From Didymodactylos carnosus (taxonomy: Eukaryota; Rotifera; Eurotatoria; Philodinida; Philodinidae), in the NCBI GenBank assembly GCA_905250885.1, contig CAJNOQ010002621.1, forward strand, positions 1 to 23,421: a DNA stretch of 23,421 nucleotides, read 5' to 3'. Below the pieces are notes generated by a model that saw only the letters and a list, made by a program, of their open reading frames with translations, was not told where the DNA came from and did no database searches. This document shows positions 10,916 to 21,205 of this stretch, piece after piece (within the stretch, counting starts at the first letter, position 1; the number at the start of each line of letters is the position of its first letter). The position numbers were made by a program, and so were the translations under genes.

Positions 10916-12040
10916 CTCATACACCATTGCTCCACTGTTTTTCGTTTCAATTTCTGTTGATCTTGTGAAGAATCTCGGTGAACAATTTTATTTTTTCGAT
11001 GTTTATTGTTTATGACTTTTCAGTTATAAATCAATTGTTGGCTTCTTTTTATTCCAGAATGCTTTTGACCTCAGCATAACATTAACCATGTACAAAATTT
11101 ACCATTTGTATTTTTGTTTTCTAATTGTTGCTTGTTTTTTTCAAACTGTTGTGAAATCACGAAATAATTATAGATAAATATAGTTAAAATAAGTTATATA
11201 TCACATTTCTGAAGATTATTTCATCAATATTTTGAAGTAGTTCTTGACTTAAGTCACCTTATAAAATATTTTTTAGTGCGGCACTGATCTGGCATCGGTA
11301 CCGACACAATAAGCCAGTAAAAGACTTTTTTTTATAGAGAAGCACTTAAGTCTCGACTTAATCTTAACATAGGGTTGACTTAAATATGGGTGTTCCATAA
11401 GAAATCTAAAATATCCATCTTAAACCTTCGTGTAAGTTTATTCTAACTCTATAAAATATGGTCTTGAGATTGTGATTGTTTCATGTTATATAACAGGGTT
11501 GTGTTCAGCTAAAGTTGAAAGCGGTACACTAAACAGTATTGGCTATCCTTAAGCTCATGAATCTAAGAATACTGGAAAGACCCCTCTCGCTCACACTGTA
11601 ATGATGCAGACATTTCTTCAAAAAGTGAAAATATTTGTTCTTCAATTTCCTATGAACTATAAACTTCGATCCCATGGGGTTCGCTTTACATGAAAAAATC
11701 TTTTTGTCACTTCCAGAATAGTGGACAAAACTTGTTTGACAAAATATATCTCCAAATCGTCGGAAACTATCAGACTTGTTTTTTTATAAGTCAAATGGAT
11801 GTGCATGCTAAAAACGAGTTTTATAATAAATGTAAATACCTTTTTTTTTTAGTAACGGTGAAAACTTTTTCCATTTTGAATATAAAGCTAGGGAGAAGAC
11901 GAGTATTATCCAAGCGAAACAAGTTTCTTAAAATGAACTCTTTTATATAATAGCTTTCCCACTTTTTGTCAGCGTTCAATCGAATGCAAACTTTATGAAA
12001 ATCTTTTTCCATCTATCCCACGTCGTCTATTTTTATAGAA
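10916..12040. other. intergenic DNA downstream of the kinase
   Basis: It contains the kinase 3' UTR (extent unknown, no clear AATAAA) and a patch with repeated ACTTAAGTC/GACTTAA words (11245-11385). Two overlapping opposite-strand short open frames at 11690-12012 look like chance. No RNA gene is seen. Confidence 0.4.
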
Positions 12041-12615
12041 AACCGTCGGTTAACCGCCAATTGCCCGCGGTTTGCTATAAACGTCAATTAATCGCGGTTA
12101 ACCGTCGGTATTATTTATACTGTGGTTTGGAAAATTAACCGCCAATTGAGCGCGTTATTTCGGAGAACCGACGGTTAACCGTATCTTTTTCAATCACCGT
12201 TTTGTTTTGTGGTCACTATATGTATATAAGGGCAACATGATTTATCAAAAACTTCGGAATGTTTTCTATGACTTATTGAAGTGTGAACTTCGACTTAGTC
12301 TAAATATCTTTCGGATTGCATCTAAGAGTCTTGGCAAGCAGTCTTGTCAGTCCAAAACTTCACCGGTATGGACTTTGACTAACCGACAGTTTTACTGCAT
12401 GGAACACATGAACGCACACTCAAAAGAAAACAGAAAAAATGTTCAGAAGAGGATTTGTACTCATATAGCTTGCTCAGCAAGAAAACCGTCAATTAACCAC
12501 GGTTAACCGAGCATCTTGTGCCGGTTCCCGCTTAATTGCGGTTAACCAGATTGTAAAGCGCACACTCAACTGGATGCTTAACCACGATCAATTGGCGGTT
12601 TTTTGCCGGTTTGAT
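12041..12615. repeat. degenerate non-autonomous element with GGTTAACCG-type terminal clusters
   Basis: Two clusters of related motifs flank a plainer core. AACCGCCAATTG at 12052-12063 and CAATTGGCGGTT at 12589-12600 are a perfect 12-bp inverted pair. AACCGTCGGTTAACCG (12041-12056) recurs as AACCGACGGTTAACCG (12166-12181), and TTAACCGCCAATTG occurs at 12050-12063 and 12135-12148. GGTTAACC or a close form appears at about 12049, 12097, 12173, 12501 and 12540. Multiple sub-terminal copies with inverted ends suggest a MITE-like or satellite-derived element. No transposase and no clear target duplication are visible. Confidence 0.6.
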
Positions 12616-13269
12616 AAACATGGGATATCAGATCTATATCGTTTAAGAATTTATTTCTTTGAATTTGTCATATAGTCGTAATATCTTCCTACCTTTGACT
12701 CGGTTTTGTCTGTTTATTGCAAGCGTATATAGAACTACAGACAAACGAGGATTTAACCTTGATTCGTCGCAAATTACACACACTCACCGGTGTGTAAAAG
12801 CGGATAAAAATCGAAAATTCTATGTATAAGTACCGAAAAGATACTCTGATATTTACTTTCAGTATTAATTTAATTTAAATTAATTCAAAATGATCTTTAT
12901 ACAGAGAAATCAATTTCCCAAAAAGTATTTGCTCCCACAGCTTTTAACTCGTTCATTCGTCTCTCGAAAAACGTTTCCAATTTTAACTGCAAGTAAGGAT
13001 CACACTAGAAAATGTTGATATGAATGCCTCTAAGCGAACTCCGTTGAATGCTAATTTCACTGTAATTAATTGTAACAATACAATTTTTTAATTTGAGAAA
13101 ACTTAAATATTTTTAGATTTAAAATAAATAATATCGTTCTTCAGTAAAGATGATGTCACTAGCATATGCTTTTTGATACGTTAAAGGTTATCGTTACAGA
13201 GATGAACTATATAATGGCGATTATTAGATGAAAAAAAAAATTGCTTCTGAAATATGGAAAATATATCAG
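12616..13269. other. intergenic DNA upstream of LRRIQ3
   Basis: AT-rich, with nothing recognisable. The end contains the presumed leader of the LRRIQ3 gene. A weak 3' splice-like ATATATCAG ends at 13269, 14 nt before the ATG. Confidence 0.4.
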
Positions 13270-13283
13270 GAACCACTATATAA

Positions 13284-15774
13284 ATGGAGCTATTGACCGT
13301 CAATGATATCAATGAATCGGCTTCGCCTGGAAATTCACCTCAACGGCATTATTCAAATAAAATCGATGAACGATATTTGCATTCACCCACATTGAAATTT
13401 ATTGATGACTACATAAGAAAGCAGAATCGTTCAAATAGTCAAAATTTTACTACACAAACTATTGCAGTTTTAGTTCTGTCAAAATTACAATTAAGCTCTG
13501 TTGGCGATGTATCACAATATCATTATCTTCAAATATTAGATTTAAGCTGTAATTTTATCGCATCAATCGAAAAATTATCTAACTGTACATTCCTTGTTAA
13601 ATTAGATTTACACAGTAATCGGGTAAGATAGTACTGTTTTGTATATTACCAAAAAACTTTATCTGTTTAATAAAATTTATATTTTTATCGTGTTTTATTT
13701 AGATCGCTAGTTTACCCGATGGATATTTTTGGCAAAGTTTAACTAAACTAAAAATCTTATATTTACATGACAACTTGCTGTCATCCTATGACGATGTAAA
13801 AAATTTGAGCAGTTCACCATCTCTTGAAGTCCTCACAATGCACGATACACCATTGAGTTTAAAGAAGAATTATCGACATCATGTTGTTAACAGTATTTGG
13901 TCGTTGAAAGTATGTGCAATTATTAACACTGTTTTCTTTTCATTTCATTTGTTTTATTATTATAGGCTTTAGATCAATTTATTTTAGCCGATGATGAAAT
14001 TATTGAAAAAACACATTTTCCCGAACCATACACCGCATTTTCAATACCATTTAAACTTAATCTTTATATTGTGACTGGTAAAGTAAGATCGAATAAAAAC
14101 CAATGATCTTTTTACGTCAAAATAAACTTATTATTTATTTAGAATAGTTCAATTCGTGATGAACTGAATACAATACAATCTCTTATTTCAAAAATTAATT
14201 ATACTCAATCACATTATTGTCCTGTACTAATATTACAAAAAAATTTTCGAACATGGATACAACAAAAACAGTTATTAAATAAATTGTTAGCTCAAGGAAG
14301 GTACGTAAACTCCTATACATTGGATAGTTCTCGTTATCTGTTTAAACTTTCTTTAGGCCATTACCAAAATTTCTTGAAACGTACAGAAAGTCAAAGGAGA
14401 AAAGCGTGGTGAATAGCGTGTTTTTTTATGTATGATACTTAATAAACATTTATTTCATCTTATTTTAGACGCCGACTGATGGAAATAATAAAAATCGTCG
14501 AATAACACTTCATATGGATCATTTAATCAATGACTCAACCAATGACAAACTTCCCATGTATTTTGATCATGTACATTCACCATCAGAATTTGGTACCAAA
14601 GCGCGTGCAAATACTCGACAAACAAAAACTACTACTTCAAAATATTCAATATCAAAAAATAAATATTCTGATGATTTAGTTAGTGAACAAGACACATCAT
14701 CTCCTGGCATTTTACAAGGGCAAAAATCACAATTAACTGTTTATGAACCAATCGAAGAGCTAAATGATGAGATACGTGTAGCACGAGCCTATGTTCAATC
14801 AATCAAAGATAATAGTCATCAGCGAAAGAAAAAAGCAGAGGTTAGTCAGCATTATAAGTTTCTTCTGGAGGAAATGTAATGTATATTTATTTTAGATTCG
14901 TGATATTCCCATGCATCGACAATCAAAAATTGATACATTTGATGATCGTCTACTTCGTACACTTCATGGTAGTATGGCATTTGGATGTTTGGTCGCAATT
15001 GATAAAGCCTATGCGGATCGAAATAAAATTGAACAAAAAAAACTAAATGCTGAACAAATTGAACAGACACGAACAGAACAAAATTTTATTAATTCACAGT
15101 TAAAAGTACATAAAAATACGTCTTTTTCAGAACGTTTAACTAATTTTTGTTTTGTTTTTTAGCATTTGAATCAAGATCGCTTGCAAAGCATTCATCGTTC
15201 AAAAAATCATGAGCGTATTCATCAGACATACATTCGTCGTAAAATGGAAAATTCTCAATCACAATTACACGATCATGTGCAAGAACAACGTCGACAATTA
15301 TATGAACAACAGCAAAAACGTCGACAAATGATTGCGTTTAGTGTTGCATTGAATAGTCAACACATATCAATATCAAATGCATTACAAAAACATGAACGAA
15401 ACGTGAAAAATGAGATTGATAAACAGAAAAAGTCGGATTTTGTACAAGTACAACGTGATCATAATCAAGTACAAACAGCTTTAATTGAAAAATATTTACA
15501 ACAACGAACGTATGTACGACGAGCACTGTCAAATATTGAACGAAAAAACTTAGATATTCAAACAATGAAAGATGCCAGTGATCGATTGGCAATTGCTCAA
15601 CAACGTGTAGCAAAAATTCGTGCTAGAGAATCAAATATTCAACAATTTAGTCTAGTTCGATTTCAAAACAATGATGATCTAAGACGAAAAACTCAAAGTT
15701 TGACAGAATCCATGTTAGAGAGAGAATCATTGTTTGATACAATGGTAGATAGGATCAAACCACTTGAAGCTTAA
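13284..15774 (+). CDS. LRRIQ3: LRRIQ3-like leucine-rich repeat and IQ-motif protein
   Basis: Eight exons keep frame: 13284-13622, 13703-13909, 13966-14082, 14143-14300, 14357-14408, 14469-14840, 14896-15105 and 15163-15774, giving 688 residues (human LRRIQ3 is about 624). Introns are 55-80 bp. Leucine-rich repeats lie at about residues 55-165 (LQILDLSCNFIASIEKL, LKILYLHDNLLSS). They are followed by the signature SLKKNYRHHVVNSIWSLKAL, close to vertebrate LRRIQ3. An IQ-like helix, ILQKNFRTWIQQK, lies at about 251-263. The C-terminal half is a long Gln/Lys/Arg-rich coiled coil. The family occurs in ciliated animals and is expressed in sperm and cilia. Calmodulin binding through the IQ motif and an axonemal role are inferred. 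The start at 13284 is the first ATG after a possible acceptor at 13269. No cleavage signal is obvious downstream. Confidence 0.9.
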
Positions 15775-16243
15775 TTTATGTTTAATTTTTTTTGTATCTT
15801 TATAAAATTTTATAACACATAGCGGGATCTAACATTTGATATACCGCTTACATTTTGTAGTAGAATCGTCAGTTAAATCCCTTTTTTCTATCGAATGTGT
15901 AAGATTCATGCTTATTAAATATTTTATTGTAATGTATTATATATCCGAAAATTGAAAGAAAGGACTGTACGCAAATGATATCAATCTATTAGCAGATGGA
16001 GAGTAAGCGTTGATATAGAGAAAGAAAGGAGTCCGCAACAGATAATATCAACTTTCTATCATTGAAAACATTCTTCTGGAGAATTGTGAATTGGAAAAGG
16101 TTGTAAAATTTGACATCAATGAAAGGAGAGGCTCGAAAGTTGATATGAAGGGAAGAGGCAGCAAAAAACAAGAGTAATCACCATCATTTGTCTCCAAAGT
16201 ACTTCAAATCACATTTTGGTATGATAATAAGTAACAGCTCCGT
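15775..16243. other. LRRIQ3 3' flank with spaced GATATCA-type repeats
   Basis: Between about 15950 and 16165 there are loosely repeated units with a TTGATAT or GATATCAA core next to AAAGAAAGGA-type purine runs and GCAA (around 15956, 16010 and 16138). They look like a short decayed tandem array. No gene is supported. Confidence 0.4.
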
Positions 16244-16490
16244 ATGGACTCCAAATTCTGAGTCCAGTCCATGGACTAAAAGAATCTAGTACAGTTCAGT
16301 CCGAGTCCATGAAAAACAGCTTTTTCAGTCCACGGACTCTAAAAAAAAAGAATAGTCCATTCCAGTCCACAACACAAAAACAATACGTTTTTTACTGATT
16401 ATTCCTTGATTAAAGTGAAACAAAAACTTTTTTGAAGTCCAGAACAGTCCATGGTCTTGAGAGTCTGAGTCCAGTCCAGTCCAATCCGAT
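16244..16490. repeat. AGTCC-rich minisatellite-like cluster
   Basis: The words GAGTCCAGTCC, CAGTCCATGGACT, CAGTCCACGGACTC and CAGTCCAGTCCAAT recur in two sub-clusters (about 16244-16366 and 16436-16490) around an ordinary AT-rich spacer. Several copies form short palindromes through AGTCCATGGACT. This is an irregular simple-repeat or minisatellite-derived patch, and no protein is encoded. Confidence 0.65.
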
Positions 16491-16758
16491 AAGAAAATAA
16501 TAGTTTGTAAAAAGACAAAATATACCATCAGATAAGCAACTGGCACTCTATAATTTGGTCTTTAGCAGTACCAGATCTGTAAACAAGAAATTGAACATTA
16601 AGAATATAAATATATTTTACCTTGCTGCTATCTTCTAAACTTTTTGTCACGTTTTAGCTTGAGGTTAACGTATCTGAGAAAAACACATATCTTCACAATT
16701 TGAGCGAACGATCCATACATAGAATTAAGGTTTTTTCACAGATGTATGCAGTTCAGTA

Positions 16759-16984
16759 TAGTGGCCGATCTAGGATTTTTTCAAGGGAGAGACAATTTCT
16801 TTTGGACGGTCTCTAAGGCAGTGTGTTTCTTTTTAAGTTCGCGTTTGAAGTAGTGTAAGTTTTTCTGAATTTTTTTAAACGAAACCTTCATTAAAGATAG
16901 AAACTGCGGATTTCTTAGTGCGCGAAGAATTTGGAAGGGGTGGGGAGGGATACACCCTTTCGCCCTCACGTAGATCCGCCACTG
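16759..16984. mobile_element. 226-bp hAT-like MITE next to the FANCL 3' end
   Basis: The left end TAGTGGCCGATCTAGG and the reverse complement of the right end, CAGTGGCGGATCTACG, agree at most positions. They resemble the CAGTGGCGGATC ends common in hAT-derived MITEs. The element is flanked by 8-bp near-identical direct repeats, GTTCAGTA (16751-16758) and GTTCAATA (16985-16992), the target duplication length of hAT elements. It has no transposase frame. It starts 36 bp beyond the FANCL stop codon. Confidence 0.75.
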
Positions 16985-17011
16985 GTTCAATATAGTTTTA
17001 AAATCTTTCTC

Positions 17012-17017
17012 TTTATT
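17012..17017 (-). terminator. candidate FANCL poly(A) signal (AATAAA)
   Basis: AATAAA on the minus strand lies 3 nt after the FANCL stop codon, the only canonical signal before the MITE. Cleavage 10-30 nt downstream would fall at or just inside the MITE boundary. Confidence 0.4.
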
Positions 17018-17020
17018 TTC

Positions 17021-18351
17021 CTATTTGCAAACAATGTTCATTTTACAATAAATGCATGGTCCATTTTTAATCAATGAATCTTTTTGATTAGCCAAAATGC
17101 CGTGTAATTGGTATTGCTGTTGTTGTCCCTTTTGGTTTGTTGAGCGTCCTTTTCTGAACCACGATTTTAAACAGTCGTAATGATATTGTTTTAAACAGGC
17201 CACATTTTCACAATAGACAATTCTGCTATTATCCACGTGTATATTTGATAAACATATTCCACATTCTACTTCAGTTGTTTGAGATAATCCAAATAATAAC
17301 AAATTATCTTTTCGTGGTAATGTTAAGTCTAGTATTTCTTCAATATTTGTTGGTATTCCATATGATTCAGTCCATTTCGAACGATTTAATTGAAGTTTAA
17401 TGTCTAAATTTTGAATTAACGATGTGGGACCATTCAATTTCATTACAGGAAAACCATTGGGAATAAACGGATTTATCTGGAAGCGAAACACATTCAATTA
17501 TGCTTTTAAAAACTAACTAGTTTTAATTCTACCTACTTAGTTTATCTATGAAACGAAATCATTACTGGTGGCTGCAGGATAACAAAATCTCACTCTCCAT
17601 TCCATTTCAAGAACGACTATCTTTGGGAGCCAATTGTGTACTCTGGCATGATTAGTTAACGGCTCTGGGATCTTACCTGTACAAAAATATTGATATTGGG
17701 TGTTATCATTATTTTTCTATAACAAATGGAGAATTTAGATGTTTTATTTGTTTCTTGTTGTTGAGCATCTAATACAATATATTCTGAATCAATTTGATCA
17801 AGTTGATTCCATAAATCTTGATATAAATCAATTGTTTGTTGAAATGATTCAATAACATGTATAAGACGTGTTTGTTTGATTATCCATGAACAATCAAATT
17901 CATTTGGCAAATCAGCAATATATTTCGGCTTTTCATTTGGCCAACTGTGTGGTATAAGAAATTTTAGTTGATGTAATCGGTCACTACGATCATAACACTC
18001 ATATGATAATATTACTAAATATTTATTATCTATTGATTCGTCTAAGCGAATGGATTTCCATCCAATTTCTTCTAATTGTTCGACTAATAAGAGTAAGGAT
18101 TGTGTTGATGAAATAAATGATGATTGAGTAGGAATTGAGTCATAACATGAAACTGGTTTAGATGAATTCTTATGAAGTAATTGATCAAACATGGCAAGAC
18201 GTGGTATAACGGATAAATTGATTATTGGGTTTGTTGAATTATTGTCAATAATGTTAATTGGACAGACAGTATTATTTAATTCAACATAACCTTTCAAACA
18301 TGAATTAGATACTAAACAATCAAAAAATTTTACACTTGAATTTGTATCCAT
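17021..18351 (-). CDS. FANCL: FANCL, E3 ubiquitin ligase of the Fanconi anaemia core complex
   Basis: Two coding exons, 18351-17677 and 17476-17021, join in phase 0 across a 200-bp intron (CAG then GTAAGA; CGCTTCCAG). The product has 376 residues against 375 in human. The N-terminal half corresponds to the ELF and UBC-RWD regions (LVEQLEEIGWKSIRL, then the SWPNEKPKYIADLP loop). The C-terminal RING/PHD-like domain keeps all eight zinc ligands: C297, C300, C314, C319, H324, C327, C366 and C369. The spacing C-x4-C-x4-H-x2-C matches human, and a Trp (W331) sits in the E2-contact helix. The last loop carries a Gln-rich stretch. By family, FANCL monoubiquitinates FANCD2/FANCI with UBE2T in interstrand-crosslink repair in the nucleus. 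It lies 152 bp downstream of MRPS23 on the same strand. The start is the first ATG after two acceptor-like sites. Confidence 0.92.
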
Positions 18352-18503
18352 CAGAGAAAAAACAATCTGAAAAGAGAATTTATGACCTCTGAAATAAATT
18401 TGTAAAAGATAAACGAAGATATAATTGCATGTCTATTGTTTCGATGATCAATAGAACAACCACCTAATAATACAAAGATTTTTTTATTAAAATAACAAAA
18501 TTT
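18352..18503 (-). promoter_or_regulatory. MRPS23-FANCL spacer with poly(A) signal and trans-splice-like acceptors
   Basis: Reading the minus strand, the MRPS23 stop is followed 15 nt later by AATAAA (18488-18483). Then comes about 90 nt, then ATTTATTTCAG (AG at 18390-18389) and TTCTCTTTTCAG (AG at 18368-18367). The second lies 15 nt before the FANCL ATG. There is no donor-bearing upstream exon in this gap. The order poly(A) signal, spacer of about 100 nt, acceptor, ATG is what operons resolved by spliced-leader trans-splicing look like. Spliced-leader trans-splicing is known in bdelloid rotifers. Its use here is inferred. Confidence 0.5.
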
Positions 18504-19527
18504 CTAATTTTTATCGTAAATGTCTGGGATATCGACTAAAAATCTTTTTGCTGCAAATTTTCGTTTTTTAACGGTTGTATGCTGTAACGGTCTTTTCCAA
18601 ATTTCAGCTTCTTTTGCTTTATCTTGTAATCTTAAAAATGGGTCTTTTTCATATTCTGTTCGATCAAATATATTTCGTCTTGGTCCGTGCAAATTCAAAT
18701 TTTTATGTGCTAATTTCATGGGGGCCAACGGTTGAATTGGTTCACCAGGCATAAATGGATTTTCTAATTGTTCAACTAAATCACCTTCAACCGTTGAATG
18801 TTTATATAAATCTGGACGTCGATATGTGACATTTCCATCTGAGACAGCTTCTTGTTGAATGGTTGTTTGTTGACGTGTCGGTTGTAGTCGACGATATTGA
18901 TAGGTTGTAGATCCAAGTGGAAAAAAGCCTTCTTCTTTGTTACGTTCCCATTCTGTTTTAACATCATGTTCGGCATCAACTAGATTTAAATTTTTATTTG
19001 TCGAAGAGAGAGTATCTTGTACTAGTGATTGTTGTTCATCTTCATCATATTTTGATTCAACATTTAATTTGAACATAATTGGATGACCATTTTGTTGCAT
19101 AGCTTCTAATGTTAAACGAAATAAATTTTTATGTCCACTTATACCCTGCTGTTTTAATTGACTATATTGTTCGATAAATATTTGTGAACGTGTTTTTCGA
19201 TTATTAGTCGATTGTAGTTTAATTATCTCATTATCATCAACATCCGAATAGTATTGTGCACGAATTTTATCTTCTTCGTACAATAATTTTGGTGGATCAT
19301 AAGAAGATGGTGTATTACCTAGAATATAATTATATGGTTGATTAAAACAAATATAAAATATTTGTACTTATACCTTCTGTCAACGAAAGATATCTTGGCT
19401 CACGATGGGGTGGATAATGTTTATAAACATCTAGCCAAAGAGGACGATCATTTGGTTTCATTTGACCACCTTCGATTAGACCACAGACTCGAGAATAAAT
19501 AGAACCAAATTTCCATAAACGACTCAT
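18504..19527 (-). CDS. MRPS23: mitochondrial small-subunit ribosomal protein mS23 with C-terminal extension
   Basis: Exon 1 is 19527-19374 and exon 2 is 19318-18504, split by a 55-bp intron. The product has 322 residues. The N-terminus (FGSIYSRVCGLIEGG, then DRPLWLDVYKHYPPHREPRY) follows the animal mS23 pattern GSIFSR..LV..G....PLWFDVY..FPP.REP. It continues with YEEDKIRAQYYS, matching the HEDRIRAKFYS segment, and with FIEQYSQLKQQG near residue 100. The family protein is about 190 residues. Here about 150 extra residues follow, charged and Gln/Lys/Arg-rich, with RRNIFDRTEYEKDPFLRL near the end. It is a component of the mitoribosome 28S subunit. A splice-acceptor-like GATTTTAG ends 7 nt before the ATG. 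FANCL follows on the same strand. Confidence 0.88.
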
Positions 19528-19534
19528 TTCTTAT

Positions 19535-21205
19535 CTAAAATCACAATATAAGACTAAGAAAAAATGTACCCGTCGACCACTAACCAAAAACAAGTTCATT
19601 TGTCAAGATTTAGGTTTTCTACGATAATAAAGATCTTTTGAAATTGCAATGTAATTAATACATTAATAGTCGTTTTCTTTTCTTTTATCTTAGTAATTTA
19701 TGTATTCAATTCTCAATTTCATAGATATCTACATAATTTCGACTTCACCTATAAAAAAAATATTTTTGTCAGACAAATGAATATGACCAATTGGTGAAAC
19801 CCTTCAAAATGTTACTGTATTCTTCTAAGTGTATGAACAAAATAGAGTTTAGTCCTTAAAAACTGTGCAATGAAAAAATAACAATCTATTGAAACTTATA
19901 GTCACTTGTTTCTTTGAATTGTCAAGCAAACATTTTTTCATGTACTCTTTTTGATTTTAATAAGAACACAAATTCATTTTTTTTTCTTTTTTTCTTCTTC
20001 TCATTGTTCTCTCTATACGATAATGTTGGTCATTTGATTGAAAAATATGTTTAACAAGCTTGATATGTGAAAGTTTATGAGACAACAACAAAAATAATAT
20101 GGTAACAGATATATTCTTTGATTCGTCCTCCATGTAAGTAGGCTTTTTTTAAAATACTTAGTCTTATATTGAGGATTTATAAATTAAAGCACTAATAGTA
20201 GGTAATAGATTTACTTGTATTGAAATATTCACCATGTCACAACAGAATGAATTTCTTGTTAGAAACATTGTATGTGCAAACTATTTAAAAAGCTTTTTTC
20301 ACTATTATTAGAGGATAACATTCACTCAATCTATAATAAAAAAAAAACAAAAAAAAAGACATTATATCAACTTATTTATATAAATTAGCATGCTAATGGA
20401 AAAGAATTCTGTTAAAGCACCTTTTTTATTCGATATTTATCTAATAGGCAAATTAGGAAAATAAGATCTCATAACAATAATAATAGTAAATTAAAATAAT
20501 TTTTCAATGAAAAATAGTGTAGAAAGTTTAATTATCGTAATTTTAATAAGTTTATGAATTAATCAAATATATTTTATTTCCTAGAATATATAAACTTAAA
20601 GTGCAAAGATGTGTCTCTACTATAGTTGATAATAAACCCAACTCTTCTGTTTTGTGTCACAACTATGTGCTTATCTATAATAAAAGAAATGGAGAAATAC
20701 TGGTTAATCTCATAAATATTATATTTATTTTGAAAAACAGAATATAGTGCCAAATAAAAAAATTTATGTCACGGGATAAAAAATATATAGATTAAAAAAC
20801 GGCCGTTAAAAAAAATCGATCAAATCAACGGTTTAAAAGAATATCAGTGTTGGAAGCTAATACAATTTTATGTTACGATTAGTGAATGAAAATTAACTAG
20901 AGTGAAGCAATAACGCTAAGCTCAGATTAGGAGCCATGAAAGAGACCAGAAGGATTCATACCACCCTCTCTAGTCGAAAAAAAACTGGAAGGAGAATGTA
21001 GAATGAAAATAATCTGTGAAGCAAAACAAGTATTTTGGCCTCTGTCTGGAAAAATGAAAGCGAGGCTTTCAATATTTTCACACCTTTCAGCTAAAAAGAG
21101 AAGAAGCGTAATCATGATGGCGTTTATGAAATATCTTAGTTCAATTTCTTGCTGCGAAGATAGAAGATAAAAAATTCGAATATTGAAATAGAAATAGGAA
21201 CTAAT
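19535..21205. other. long AT-rich intergenic region
   Basis: No gene is supported. It contains A-runs at about 20338-20359 and T-runs at about 19977-19994. A slightly GC-richer stretch at 20915-21120 gives only short unsupported frames. The right end is the 3' flank of the GIMAP-like gene. Confidence 0.45.

Noticed and set aside
11690-12012. Short frames on both strands (86 and 63 codons)
   Set aside because: Overlapping, without splice or start context, in AT-rich intergenic DNA.
12207-12506. Frame of about 99 codons in the core of the GGTTAACCG element, considered as a transposase fragment
   Set aside because: No catalytic motif or known domain. It starts at a TTG, or later at an ATG at 12237, and runs into the repeat motif at its end.
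15338-15613. 91-codon antisense frame under the last LRRIQ3 exon
   Set aside because: Antisense shadow of a Gln-rich coiled-coil exon, whose reverse reads as open Leu/Val codons.
18520-18735. Plus-strand frame opposite MRPS23 exon 2
   Set aside because: Shadow of the real minus-strand coding exon.
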